Assembly: GCF_003967535.1 (NCBI RefSeq)
Contig: NZ_BIFR01000001.1
Span: 4,463,001-4,527,000 of the forward strand
Direction: 5' to 3'
Length of the DNA: 64,000 nucleotides
Source of the DNA: Tengunoibacter tsumagoiensis
Lineage (GTDB): Bacteria; Chloroflexota; Ktedonobacteria; Ktedonobacterales; Ktedonobacteraceae
The notes below the pieces were generated by a model. That model had not been told where the DNA came from. It did not search any database and saw only the letters and a list, made by a program, of their open reading frames with translations. Numbering within the stretch: the stretch's first letter is position 1; each line of letters opens with the position of its first letter. The translations under genes were made by a program, and so were the position numbers. This document shows positions 49,635 through 57,828 of the stretch, in pieces.

Positions 49635-50480
49635 ATGCCAGCAAAATTAGACCTGAAACCTGTGTTTGTTCTTTGTCTTTTGGTCAGTTTTTTGCTGGCC
49701 TCCTGTGATCTCCTCCCCAGCCTGGATAGCAATAGCGCCACCGCTACCAGTCAGGCAACGGTTGGAGATCAAAGTGGCAATGGCATCCCTCTCAATACCT
49801 GGATCAAAGCAAAAACAGGTGTTGAGATCCGTCAGGAACATTGGAAAAGCCCCGGCAATAACGAGGATATCGTCACTATTGCCCGCTTTGATCTCAAACA
49901 GGTCCATCTTAGCGTTGGCTATCAGCCAGATAAACCTCTTTCCACCAGCGATTGGATGAAACAGACTGGCGCAACGGCGATTATCAATGGCGGCTACTTC
50001 GATGAGAAACAGACAGCCACCGCGCTCTTGATTGCCGATGGACAGACCTATGTGGGGTCCTCCTACTCTTCCACCGGCGATGGTGGGCTTCTAGCTGTCG
50101 ATCAAGCTGGGAATGTGATCTTACGTGCACTGAAGGGCCAGGGCTATGATCCCGATACTGAGCAACTTCAACAGGCAACGGAAGGCGCTCCCATGTTTAT
50201 TACAAACGGACAGCGCTTCCAATTCAATGCTAACGCTGCTTCTCAACGGCGCAGTGTGATTGCGATAGATAAACAGGGGCGGCTCCTCTTGATTGTCAGT
50301 CCGGCCATGGCCTTCTCGTTAGACGAGATGGCCGATCTTCTCCTGAACTCAGACCTTTCTATCCAGACAGCGCTGAATCTGGATGGTGGATCATCAACCA
50401 GTCTTTATGTAAATAGTGGAAACCACAAGGTGACGATCGATCCCTATACACCTCTACCCATCGTTATCATTATCAAATAG
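49635..50480 (+). CDS. Phosphodiester glycosidase family lipoprotein (NAGPA/DUF2233)
   Basis: A 281-residue lipoprotein. The signal peptide ends FLLASCD with Cys at about residue 24. The NAGPA domain follows with HLSVGYQPDKPL, INGGYFDEKQTATALLI, EGAPMFITNGQR and the catalytic-type LNLDGGSSTSLY. Enzymes of this fold remove GlcNAc or similar sugars from phosphodiester-linked glycans, including in sporulation and wall polymers. Its position directly behind murT-gatD suggests a cell envelope role, for instance on wall-linked glycans. ATG 49635 is chosen because AAGGAAA precedes it and it creates a proper lipobox. Confidence 0.85.
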   Translation: MPAKLDLKPVFVLCLLVSFLLASCDLLPSLDSNSATATSQATVGDQSGNGIPLNTWIKAKTGVEIRQEHWKSPGNNEDIVTIARFDLKQVHLSVGYQPDKPLSTSDWMKQTGATAIINGGYFDEKQTATALLIADGQTYVGSSYSSTGDGGLLAVDQAGNVILRALKGQGYDPDTEQLQQATEGAPMFITNGQRFQFNANAASQRRSVIAIDKQGRLLLIVSPAMAFSLDEMADLLLNSDLSIQTALNLDGGSSTSLYVNSGNHKVTIDPYTPLPIVIIIK

Positions 50481-50489
50481 CACATCTGG

Positions 50490-50529
50490 AAGATATCATC
50501 AGGATGATCACGATGATGATCACGATGAT
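50490..50529. repeat. GATGATCAC-type short tandem repeat
   Basis: About three imperfect copies of a 12-bp unit GATGATCACGAT lie between the stop of the NAGPA gene and its terminator. Confidence 0.6.
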
Positions 50530-50584
50530 GAAGGAACTGGTTCAGTCTGTAAACGTTTGCAGACTGAACCAGTTCCTTCGTTTT
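50530..50584. terminator. 20-bp stem bidirectional terminator
   Basis: GAAGGAACTGGTTCAGTCTG (50530-50549) pairs perfectly with its complement at 50560-50579, followed by GTTTTC. It separates the convergent murT operon and amino acid transporter operon. Confidence 0.92.
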
Positions 50585-50601
50585 CACTGCTGGAAAAGAG
50601 G

Positions 50602-51489
50602 CTATTTTACTGGCAGAATTAATTTTCGCTCCAGATAGCGTGCGTAGATGGACAGAGGATAGCAGATGAGTAGATAGAGCAACGCACCCAGGATAAAGAT
50701 AAACATCTTGTTGCCAGGTTGAAGCTGTGGCAGAGCCAATCCTAAGGTTCGATATTCTAGCTCCAGTACCGACAACACTGAGAGGAAGGCACTATCTTGA
50801 ATCAAGGTAATAAAGTTATTGGTCAGAGGCGGAATAGTCAGCCGAAAGGCCTGTGGCAAAATGATATGACGCAACAATTGCCGGGAGTCCAGGCCCAGGC
50901 TCAACGCCGCTTCTGTCTGGCCCTTATCAACTGACAGAATCCCTGTTCGAAATACCTCTGTCAGATAGGCCCCATAGTTAACACTCAGACCAAGAATACC
51001 ATAAAAATACCCATTAAAAGCATTGGGAACCAGGCTATTGCTTTGGAGAGCCGTCATGAGCTGAAAAACAAGATTATAGGGATCAAATCCCAGATTCGAC
51101 AGCAGCGTCCCGATTCCAAAATACCATAACAATAGTTGGACCAGCAATGGCGTGCCCCGAACAACTTCAACATAGAGACTCGCCAGCCAGCGCAGCGGCG
51201 CAAACTTCGACAGGCGTCCTAAGGCACCGAGAACTCCCAGACAGACCGCAAAGACAATACTGGCAACGGAGATGATCATGGTTGCCAGCGCTCCCATGAG
51301 CAATGTTGGCAGAACCATCAATGCTAGCTGCCGATAGGCATAAAAATAAAAGAGTCCTCCACCAATAGCGGCGGCTAATCCAAGATAGAAGAGATAGTTT
51401 AGACCCACAAGCGCATCGCGAGGCTGCAATGTCCTTTTTCTGTTTGCTAACACCTTATCGAGCTCTTCATGGAGTTGAGATTGCGACAT
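50602..51489 (-). CDS. Polar amino acid ABC transporter permease (HisM/GlnP type), second
   Basis: A 295-residue permease. The N-terminal about 70 residues add an extra hydrophobic segment before the HisMQ core. The core has VVRGTPLLVQLLLWYFGIG, AYLTEVFRTGILSVDKGQTEAALSLGLDSRQLLRHIILPQAFRLTIPPLTN and NNFITLIQDSAFLSVLSVLE. AGGAG precedes the ATG at 51489. It is the last gene of a four-gene operon and pairs with the permease just upstream to form the heterodimeric channel. Confidence 0.9.
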   Translation of the reverse strand: MSQSQLHEELDKVLANRKRTLQPRDALVGLNYLFYLGLAAAIGGGLFYFYAYRQLALMVLPTLLMGALATMIISVASIVFAVCLGVLGALGRLSKFAPLRWLASLYVEVVRGTPLLVQLLLWYFGIGTLLSNLGFDPYNLVFQLMTALQSNSLVPNAFNGYFYGILGLSVNYGAYLTEVFRTGILSVDKGQTEAALSLGLDSRQLLRHIILPQAFRLTIPPLTNNFITLIQDSAFLSVLSVLELEYRTLGLALPQLQPGNKMFIFILGALLYLLICYPLSIYARYLERKLILPVK

Positions 51490-51561
51490 GATTCTCCTTC
51501 ACAATACAATGCCCCTTCTCTTCATAGCTGTTGCCCTGCAACAGCTCTCAGAGGATTGCAT

Positions 51562-52260
51562 CTAGAGCGCTGCCCGAACACGACGCTCACATACTCTTGC
51601 CACATAGGAGACTGGAAGGCTCAGGACAAGGTAGAAAACGATTGCCAATAGATAGAACGGCAGGGTATTGCTACCATTACGTACAACCCAGAAATTCAGG
51701 ACAGAGGTCAGATCCGTCCCAGAGATCACACTGACGATGGCGGAATCTTTTAACAGATAGATAAAATCATTGACAAAAGGCGGAATCATCAAAGGGATCG
51801 ACTGCGGCAGAACAATGTGAACAAAGTTCTGCCTCGGCGTCAGACCGAGGGAAAGGGCAGCTTCTGTCTGCCCTCTCTCTACGGAAAGAAATCCCGCTCG
51901 ATAGATCTCAGCCTCGTAGGCAGCATAGTTGAAGGCCAGTGTCCCAATGCCAGCAGTCCAGGGATTGATCAGGTTGGCAATGCTCCAGGCACCAGGATGA
52001 TCCACAGGAATCGGAAAAGCCTGTACCAGAAGCGCTCCTAGCCCATAATACACAATAAAGATCTGGGCAATAATCGGCGTTCCACGAACAATCTCTACAA
52101 AGATTCGCGCAGGACCACTCAACCAATGAAAACGCGAGCTCTGCATTAAAGCCAGGATAAGACCAAACAGAAGGGCCAGAATAAATGAGAGCACACAGTA
52201 GATAATTGTATTCCTGGCTCCTACAAGAAAAGCTGGCAATGCCTGCAAGGCTAGACCCAT
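51562..52260 (-). CDS. Polar amino acid ABC transporter permease (HisQ type), first
   Basis: A 232-residue permease with the HisMQ signature IVRGTPIIAQIFIVYYGLGALL, AAYEAEIYRAGFLSVERGQTEAALSLG, LPQSIPLMIPPFVNDFIYLLKDSAIVSVI. It starts 16 bp after the binding protein gene. A possible alternative start at 52267 gives a frame with no coding features. It forms the membrane channel with the following permease. Confidence 0.9.
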   Translation of the reverse strand: MGLALQALPAFLVGARNTIIYCVLSFILALLFGLILALMQSSRFHWLSGPARIFVEIVRGTPIIAQIFIVYYGLGALLVQAFPIPVDHPGAWSIANLINPWTAGIGTLAFNYAAYEAEIYRAGFLSVERGQTEAALSLGLTPRQNFVHIVLPQSIPLMIPPFVNDFIYLLKDSAIVSVISGTDLTSVLNFWVVRNGSNTLPFYLLAIVFYLVLSLPVSYVARVCERRVRAAL

Positions 52261-52276
52261 ATATCACACTCCATGG

Positions 52277-53191
52277 TTACTTGATGCCAATTGCAGCCTG
52301 CTGATCGTTCCAGAGGTTCCATTTCTGATAGATCTGGCGTAACGTCCCATTGCTTTTTAGCTCGGTAAGCGCCTGATCAAGCTCTTTACGCAGGGTCTCC
52401 GCGTTAGGGTTGCTCTTGTTTAAACCGATCACATAATCACCCAGGGCAAAGGGTTTGCCAATTAATTTCAAATCTTTGTTCTTTTGACCGCCAGGTCCTG
52501 CCCCCTGCACAAAATAGGCTACCGTTGGCAGGTCGATCAGAACCGCATCGATACGGCCCAGCGCCAGATCATTAAAGGGGAGGTCAGGGTCATACGATTG
52601 TAAGGTGATCGCTTTATCGTCGGCCAGGAGCGTCTCGGCCTTAAACCCTGCACCTGTTCCAACTTTATAGCCATGAAGATCGGTAAGTGAAAGGGTATCA
52701 TCCTGTGTTTTGTTGGCAAAACGAGGGTCATTGGTCCGCACAACAATCTGCTGACCATAATGGTAATAGGACTGGGTAAAGATCTCGGTCTTCTGTCGAT
52801 CCTCGGTTGCCTCCCAACCATTAATAACCACATCAAAGTTACCAGCCTGCAACGCCTGCTCCATCTGGGCGTAATCTGTCTCGACATGCTTCTGGCTGAT
52901 TCCCATTAACTTTGCGATAGCATCAGCGATCTCTTGCTCAAAGCCAATAAGCCCCGAACCGTCTGGATTCTGGTACACATAGGGGGCTCCATTCTCTGCT
53001 GTCGCTCCCCACTGCAAGACGCCAGCAGTCTTGAGCCCTTTACTTTCAATTTTTGCTCCTGCCGCAGGTGCGTTAGAGATATTCCCTCCACAGGCCGCCA
53101 ATACTGTTGGTAGCAGGCTTCCTGCCAGTACCAGACTGCCTGTTTGTCCAGTACGCTTCAAAAAAGATCGTCGATTCAATTCGTTTGTCAT
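52277..53191 (-). CDS. Polar amino acid ABC transporter substrate-binding lipoprotein
   Basis: A 304-residue family 3 solute-binding protein. NRRSFLKRTGQTGSLVLAGSLLPTVLAACGG combines a twin-arginine-like start with a lipobox cysteine, so it is likely exported by Tat and lipid-anchored. The binding domain has GLIGFEQEIADAIAKLMG, NFDVVINGWEATEDRQ and FALGDYVIGLNKSNP. ATG 53191 is chosen for the upstream GGAAGTGG and the signal peptide; the ORF extends to 53212. Substrate not readable, but the operon is of the His/Gln/Arg type. Confidence 0.9.
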   Translation of the reverse strand: MTNELNRRSFLKRTGQTGSLVLAGSLLPTVLAACGGNISNAPAAGAKIESKGLKTAGVLQWGATAENGAPYVYQNPDGSGLIGFEQEIADAIAKLMGISQKHVETDYAQMEQALQAGNFDVVINGWEATEDRQKTEIFTQSYYHYGQQIVVRTNDPRFANKTQDDTLSLTDLHGYKVGTGAGFKAETLLADDKAITLQSYDPDLPFNDLALGRIDAVLIDLPTVAYFVQGAGPGGQKNKDLKLIGKPFALGDYVIGLNKSNPNAETLRKELDQALTELKSNGTLRQIYQKWNLWNDQQAAIGIK

Positions 53192-53289
53192 GATACAGCC
53201 ACTTCCGTTCATTCTTTTGTGGTTGCTCCCACTTGCTCACACTATGGGGCACCCCGCTTTTAACATAAGAGAGTGTTGGCAATCGAGCT

Positions 53290-54129
53290 TTATGGCAACA
53301 CTGAGAGCACACGCTCTAAAAAGAGTTGCGTACGCCGCTCTTTTGGAGCTCGGAAAAGTTCCTCGGGATCTCCCTCTTCCACGATTGATCCATCTGACAT
53401 AAAGACCACACGATCAGAGACATCACGAGCAAATTGCATCTCGTGCGTAACTACAACCATTGTGCTTCCTTCATAAGCAAGATCCTTCATGACTTTCAGG
53501 ACTTCCCCGACAAGCTCGGGATCTAAAGCCGACGTTGGCTCATCAAATAATAAGGCACGAGGCTGCATCGCCAGGGCACGTGCTATCGCGACCCGTTGTT
53601 TCTGTCCTCCTGATAGACGATTGGGGAAGGCATCTCGTTTCTCTAATAGCCCTACTTTTTTGAGCAGGCTCTCACCAAGAGCAACGGCCTGGTCTCTGGA
53701 CATCTTTCGCACAAGTAAAGGCGCTTCGATTACATTTTGTAACACGGACATGTGGGGGAAAAGGTTGAAATTTTGAAAAACCATGCCTAATTCACGTCGC
53801 ATAGGACTGAGCTGCTTCACGGGAAGGTTGGGGTCGAGTCTCTCTCCCTGGATATAAATCTCTCCGCTATCGGCCTTCTCTAAGGCGTTTAAGCAGCGAA
53901 TAAGCGTGCTCTTGCCAGAACCACTTGGTCCAATTAAGGCTACTACTTCGCGTCGACGAACCTTAAAATCGATGTTTTTTAACACTTGCTTATCGCCAAA
54001 GGACTTATTCAGCTTCTCTGTGCGGATAACTATATCATTTTCAACTGGAATAATGTCACTCTCATTCGAGCTCGAGCCCAATGATTGGGAAGACCCCTGC
54101 ATAGACATCTCATCAGGTTCCAAATCCAT
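53290..54129 (-). CDS. Polar amino acid ABC transporter ATP-binding protein (GlnQ/HisP type)
   Basis: A 279-residue ABC ATPase with a polar N-terminal extension of about 35 residues before [19 protein letters not shown]. Walker A is GPSGSGKST, the signature is [15 protein letters not shown], and Walker B is [12 protein letters not shown]; the H-loop is [19 protein letters not shown]. The C-terminal [21 protein letters not shown] is characteristic of the GlnQ subgroup. It drives the import complex made with the three downstream genes. AAGGGAG precedes ATG 54129 with tight spacing. Confidence 0.92.
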   Translation of the reverse strand: MDLEPDEMSMQGSSQSLGSSSNESDIIPVENDIVIRTEKLNKSFGDKQVLKNIDFKVRRREVVALIGPSGSGKSTLIRCLNALEKADSGEIYIQGERLDPNLPVKQLSPMRRELGMVFQNFNLFPHMSVLQNVIEAPLLVRKMSRDQAVALGESLLKKVGLLEKRDAFPNRLSGGQKQRVAIARALAMQPRALLFDEPTSALDPELVGEVLKVMKDLAYEGSTMVVVTHEMQFARDVSDRVVFMSDGSIVEEGDPEELFRAPKERRTQLFLERVLSVLP

Positions 54130-54424
54130 ACACTCCCTTATTATCTCTTCTCTTGTTCTTTCTCTTGCAATAGTTGAAACCAGTTGTTACCTTTTCATCT
54201 CAAAAATGAATAAGAGCCCCTCTTTCTTATTGCCTTCGTTGGCTTGAGGCTCTCTTTACGACGCTGCCTGGTTCTTCATTCCAGATTATACACGATTGAA
54301 TGATCGTAATAAAAGTAGCTTTCGTATGCAAATAGATTGATACACAGACGTGATATAGTAAAAATACTCCGCTATCTGAAGTCACAAAAGAGCTCTTCGA
54401 TAGCTTTCTGATAAAGAGGTAGAA

Positions 54425-55180
54425 ATGTCAGATACTGCTCTTGTGATTATGGCAAGGTATCCACAATCTGGTCAGACCAAAACACGTCTGGCTCGATCCA
54501 TTGGAGAGACCGCTACTCTTACACTCTATCAGGCCTTTCTTCAGGATCTCGCACAACGCTTTGCTCAGATACCTGCATTGGATCTCCATTGGGCTTATAC
54601 TCCTGCTGAAGTCGATTATGCAGCCTTCCTCCAGACTCTAGTGCCTGGGATCGTGGCACGCTGCTTTCCACAAGAAGGCGCTGATTTTGCCGCTCGCTTA
54701 CTTCATGCATTTCAATGGCTCCACTCACAGGGCTATAAGCAGATTATCCTGATTGGGTCCGACTCTCCACAGATCAGTCTGGATTGCATTATTACTGCAC
54801 ACAAAAAACTGCAGGAGGCAGATATAGTCCTGGGTCCTGCTGAAGATGGGGGGTATTATCTCATTGCTATGAAGAAACCTTTTGATGTCTTTAGCGGCAT
54901 CCCAATGAGTACCGAGGTTGTTCTTGAACAAACAATAATACTGGCCAAACAACAAGGACTCAACATAGAGACGCTCGATCCCCTCTTTGATATCGATGAG
55001 GTCTCAGAGCTCGTTCGTTTAGCAGCTCAACTCTCTGTAGCACCCGAACAGGCACCACAGACTGCTCTCCAACTGGTACGCTTACAGCAAGAAGGCACAC
55101 TCCAGCCAGTTGGCTCTTATCCATATAGCCAACCTACACAGAGTGTGCACCACCAGATCTTTACTCCCGACCGCTCCTAG
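54425..55180 (+). CDS. DUF2064 (TIGR04282) glycosyltransferase-fold protein
   Basis: A 251-residue protein of the family related to molybdenum cofactor/glucosyl-nucleotidyl GT-A transferases. ALVIMARYPQSGQTKTRLARSIG forms the nucleotide-binding start. IILIGSDSPQ and VLGPAEDGGYYLIAMKKP are diagnostic of the TIGR04282 (rSAM/selenodomain-associated transferase 1, arsenosugar-type) family, which transfers glucosyl groups. The nucleotide-sugar and acceptor are unknown. AGAGG precedes the ATG at 54425. Its stop overlaps by 4 bp that of the convergent FlgM-like gene. Confidence 0.85.
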   Translation: MSDTALVIMARYPQSGQTKTRLARSIGETATLTLYQAFLQDLAQRFAQIPALDLHWAYTPAEVDYAAFLQTLVPGIVARCFPQEGADFAARLLHAFQWLHSQGYKQIILIGSDSPQISLDCIITAHKKLQEADIVLGPAEDGGYYLIAMKKPFDVFSGIPMSTEVVLEQTIILAKQQGLNIETLDPLFDIDEVSELVRLAAQLSVAPEQAPQTALQLVRLQQEGTLQPVGSYPYSQPTQSVHHQIFTPDRS

Positions 55181-55485
55181 GATGGTTCTTCTGATCCTGC
55201 CTCGGTTAACAGGTCGCGATCTCCTATTCCTAGAAGATCATGTGCATTCCAGGACGCTTGCAGAGTCTGTGCAAGCGTCTGGCTATCAATCAGATAGGCA
55301 CCAGCCTCGACCTGCTGTTTCAGTAGTTCAATCCGCGCAATCCGCTCCGCACTATCTGTACGAGCCAGGATCTGCGCGTTCAAGGGGGCCTCATTTGGCA
55401 CTGCTTCAACGCTCTGCTCAAGAGAGGGCTGTTGGGGTGTCTGGATCATCTGGCGCTGCCTCTCTATTTTTTGTATTTTCATCAT
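55177..55485 (-). CDS. FlgM-like protein
   Basis: A 102-residue protein. The first about 45 residues are Gln/Pro-rich and disordered. Residues 46-85 match the FlgM helices that bind sigma-28: SAERIARIELLKQQVEAGAYLIDSQTLAQTLQ. FlgM inhibits sigma FliA until the flagellar hook is complete. No flagellar genes are present in the window and filamentous Chloroflexota of this type are generally non-flagellate, so the protein may inhibit another sigma factor. GGAGG precedes the ATG at 55485. The downstream gene is convergent. Confidence 0.7.
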   Translation of the reverse strand: MMKIQKIERQRQMIQTPQQPSLEQSVEAVPNEAPLNAQILARTDSAERIARIELLKQQVEAGAYLIDSQTLAQTLQASWNAHDLLGIGDRDLLTEAGSEEPS

Positions 55486-55803
55486 CGCTTGCCTCCTGCC
55501 TCTTGTTTTGCTACTTGTATGGCTCCGATCCTCCTCAGAACACTGAATGAAGAGAGCAGTGGTCGGGTTCCCTCACCACCAACCAATAACTACAATCCAA
55601 ACCATTCCATTTCCACCCACCACAGCCTCACTCCCGGCATACTCTCATCACCCAACAAAAGCATAACCAAGTTTCCTGATCACCTATAGAGAGTTTTGGC
55701 ACGTGTTTCTCTGTCAAAAAGTCCCAAACTGAAATACAGGTGGACACTTTCTTTTAAGGAGGTGCCCACCTGTACACGCAACAATACATGCTATCGACGC
55801 TAG
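55486..55803 (-). other. Intergenic stretch with pyrimidine-rich block and hairpin
   Basis: No gene supported. The plus strand has a CA/CT-rich block (about 55575-55655). A hairpin ACAGGTGG/CCACCTGT at 55736-55773 lies beyond the stop of the small gene at 55804 and may be its terminator. Confidence 0.45.
55735..55774 (-). terminator. Hairpin after the small conserved protein gene
   Basis: TACAGGTGG (55735-55743) pairs with CCACCTGTA (55766-55774). No T-run. Confidence 0.5.
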
Positions 55804-55992
55804 CTAATTCTTAGGTCGCGGCTTATAAATATTTAAACCAATCTTGATCTCTTCACGCCCTGGCACTGCGATATTCCCTTCAGTGCTGGCTACTGTAATC
55901 GACTTTCCACTAGAAGAGAGGCCAAACTCCTGGTCCAAATCTACCTCAATCACCAATTTGTTGCCATCGACCTTAAGCTCTATGTTTTTCAT
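55804..55992 (-). CDS. Small conserved beta-rich protein of unknown function
   Basis: A 62-residue protein, mostly beta-strand forming: KNIELKVDGNKLVIEVDLDQEFGLS then SGKSITVASTEGNIAVPGREEIKIGLNIYKP. Very similar small proteins with the S-GK-TIVASTEGN-VPG pattern occur in several distant bacterial phyla, from memory, and have no assigned function. GGGAGATAGACGTC precedes ATG 55992. It stands alone between two intergenic stretches. Confidence 0.75.
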   Translation of the reverse strand: MKNIELKVDGNKLVIEVDLDQEFGLSSSGKSITVASTEGNIAVPGREEIKIGLNIYKPRPKN

Positions 55993-56212
55993 GACGTCTA
56001 TCTCCCAAAAAGCTGTTCACACCTGACTCTACAGCATCAATTCTTCAGCATATATCTCTTCTGAACATAAAGGTTTCATACCAGGTGGTAAAACCCTTTT
56101 ATGAACGTCTACTTAGGGAACGAAATTGAGTCTCAAAAATCTATTGCTATTATTATACCAATCTGTACCGCTGTTCAGAGCCAGCTATGCAAATAGTCCT
56201 GTCAGGGGCATA

Positions 56213-56233
56213 GAAAAAAGGGCCATCCGGCCC
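56213..56233 (-). terminator. Second terminator downstream of the KGG gene
   Basis: GGGCC-ATCC-GGCCC (56220-56233) with a T-run on the minus strand (plus A-run 56213-56218). Confidence 0.75.
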
Positions 56234-56304
56234 TCTGTTTTGCATCTTCACTATTTTGAACCAGTTACGACCCTCTAGCAGGGCAAAATTTCTGACAAAC
56301 ATAA

Positions 56305-56349
56305 TACAAGAAGAAGAGGCGGCTTTTACATCAACCTCTTCTTCTTGTA
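56305..56349 (-). terminator. Terminator of the KGG protein gene
   Basis: TACAAGAAGAAGAGG (56305-56319) pairs perfectly with CCTCTTCTTCTTGTA (56335-56349), 10 bp beyond the stop. Confidence 0.85.
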
Positions 56350-56358
56350 TATTCTTGA

Positions 56359-56556
56359 TTATGCCTGGACATTATACTTTGAGCGCCGGCGGCTGATCGA
56401 TCCACCTTTGCGCCCGGCTGCCTGGGCCTCTTCACTGGTCCACTTATGAGCAGTACCCTGAGCGTGAGCAGCTTTTCCACCTTTGCTAGCGATCTCTCGC
56501 TTCTTCTCCTGGCTCATTGAAGCAAAACCGCGGCCACGTCCTTTTTGTGATTGCAT
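56359..56556 (-). CDS. KGG-domain stress-type protein
   Basis: A 65-residue, very hydrophilic protein. After MQSQKGRGRGFASM it has SQEKKREIASKGGKAAHAQG and TSEEAQAAGRKGGSISRRR, two KGG motifs of the hydrophilin/GsiB-like family. Such proteins are induced by stress and starvation and are intrinsically disordered. ATG 56556 is chosen because AAGGAG lies 7 bp upstream; upstream ATGs at 56562 and 56631 lack this spacing. Two strong terminators follow. Confidence 0.8.
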   Translation of the reverse strand: MQSQKGRGRGFASMSQEKKREIASKGGKAAHAQGTAHKWTSEEAQAAGRKGGSISRRRSKYNVQA

Positions 56557-57224
56557 TATCATTCTCCTTCTAAAAAGAGTGCTTGACGGCACACCTTTGT
56601 TCCATTCAGAACATCCAAGCACAGGTCGCATCGGATGTTTGCCTGCTTCTACTCCTTACGCGTGCTTTCTTCCTGGTACTCGCTTTGAGATAGAGAGGAT
56701 ATTGTTGTCTCTCTACCTACAACACGACTCATGTGGTAATTTAGATACAGCTTACTAGACATGAGAGCACCAGTTTTTCTTCGGATTTCAGAGCTACTGT
56801 GCTTTTTCAAGCTCATTCTTTTTCCAGATTCCAGAATGCCTGCTGTACTCTATGCAAATCTTTTTCACTCTGAACTCTCTTTCAGTCGGCACTTAAGGAG
56901 CTAAAGCTTTTTGTCGTTGCCTGGCCCTTACAAATCTCTTACGGCTTTTTCATGATCGGGTATGAGACTCTCGCTAAAGACAGAATAACAGGAAGAGTCT
57001 ATCAGGGACAAGAGGAACAGAAAAACTTTCAGGATTCTCTAAGGCATACTCAGCAATTTCTAAGGAATGGATGAGTCTGACGCTTCTTGTGAGCATACTT
57101 AAAAAAAATTTATGGGCTTTTTTCTCAGGAATGGTGGGTTTGCTGCTGCTATCTCAGAAGAAAAGGTAGGACTTTTGGCTTGTACAGGTCTGCTGTGGGC
57201 AACCGGACTCAGAAAATAAGGGCC
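56557..57224. other. Intergenic stretch without a supported gene
   Basis: About 670 bp with no ORF that has a ribosome binding site. A small stem TAGAGAG/CTCTCTA lies at about 56692-56717. The region probably contains the KGG promoter and 3' region of the response regulator. Confidence 0.4.
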
Positions 57225-57617
57225 TTATTCGCCCTGCCCATTGGTGGTGATCTCTTTAATCAGGTCTGTCATTTCATCAACTGAAAATGGTTTCTCGAGG
57301 AAGGAGATCTGTAAATGCTCGATCTGTTCAAAATTACTAAAGGTGGCTGCGGTCGTTAGGATGATAGGTAATGTGCGAAGGCGCGGGTCCTGGCGCAATT
57401 GCTGAATAACTTCTGTTCCTGTGGTGGTATCACTCAGACGCCAATCCACAATCATCAGGTCAACTGGTATCGGCTCCTCCACAGGCTGGTTGATATGAAA
57501 AGCCTCGAGACAGGCTGTAGCATCCGCAAAATTAATTACGGTGTAGCCTTCATCCTGTAGGACGAGACGAAGCATTTCTTGTATTGCAATATCATCTTCG
57601 AGTAGGCCAACGCGCAT
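57225..57617 (-). CDS. Single-domain response regulator (receiver)
   Basis: A 130-residue CheY-like receiver. VGLLEDDIAIQEML holds the acidic pair, LMIVDWRLSD the phosphoacceptor Asp (about residue 57), ILTTAAT the conserved Thr/Ala, and FLEKPFSVDEMTDLI the Lys. An insertion around residues 43-50 (QPVEEPIPV) is slightly long. No output domain and no histidine kinase beside it; the signalling partner is elsewhere. AAGGGAAGAG precedes ATG 57617. Confidence 0.9.
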   Translation of the reverse strand: MRVGLLEDDIAIQEMLRLVLQDEGYTVINFADATACLEAFHINQPVEEPIPVDLMIVDWRLSDTTTGTEVIQQLRQDPRLRTLPIILTTAATFSNFEQIEHLQISFLEKPFSVDEMTDLIKEITTNGQGE

Positions 57618-57828
57618 GTCTCTTCCCTTTAACTGTTAGTAGGCTTTGTAAATAGACACGCTCACTATAACAAACTGCTCTATATTTCGCAAGGCCTATA
57701 AACAAGACCTATCAAAAGGAAGCCGCTATTAGGCCGGGATGCTATCATAGAAAGAGGGTCATGCTCTCTCAAGAGCTTACCGCTGGCTGGTCGGTTACGA
57801 TGGTTGAAATGAAAGGGCGTGCTAGTCT

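Larger units (their letters stand above)
55993..56358. other. Intergenic region with two terminators
   Basis: This holds the two terminators (56213-56233, 56305-56349) behind the KGG gene and the promoter region of the small conserved protein. No gene seen. Confidence 0.5.
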
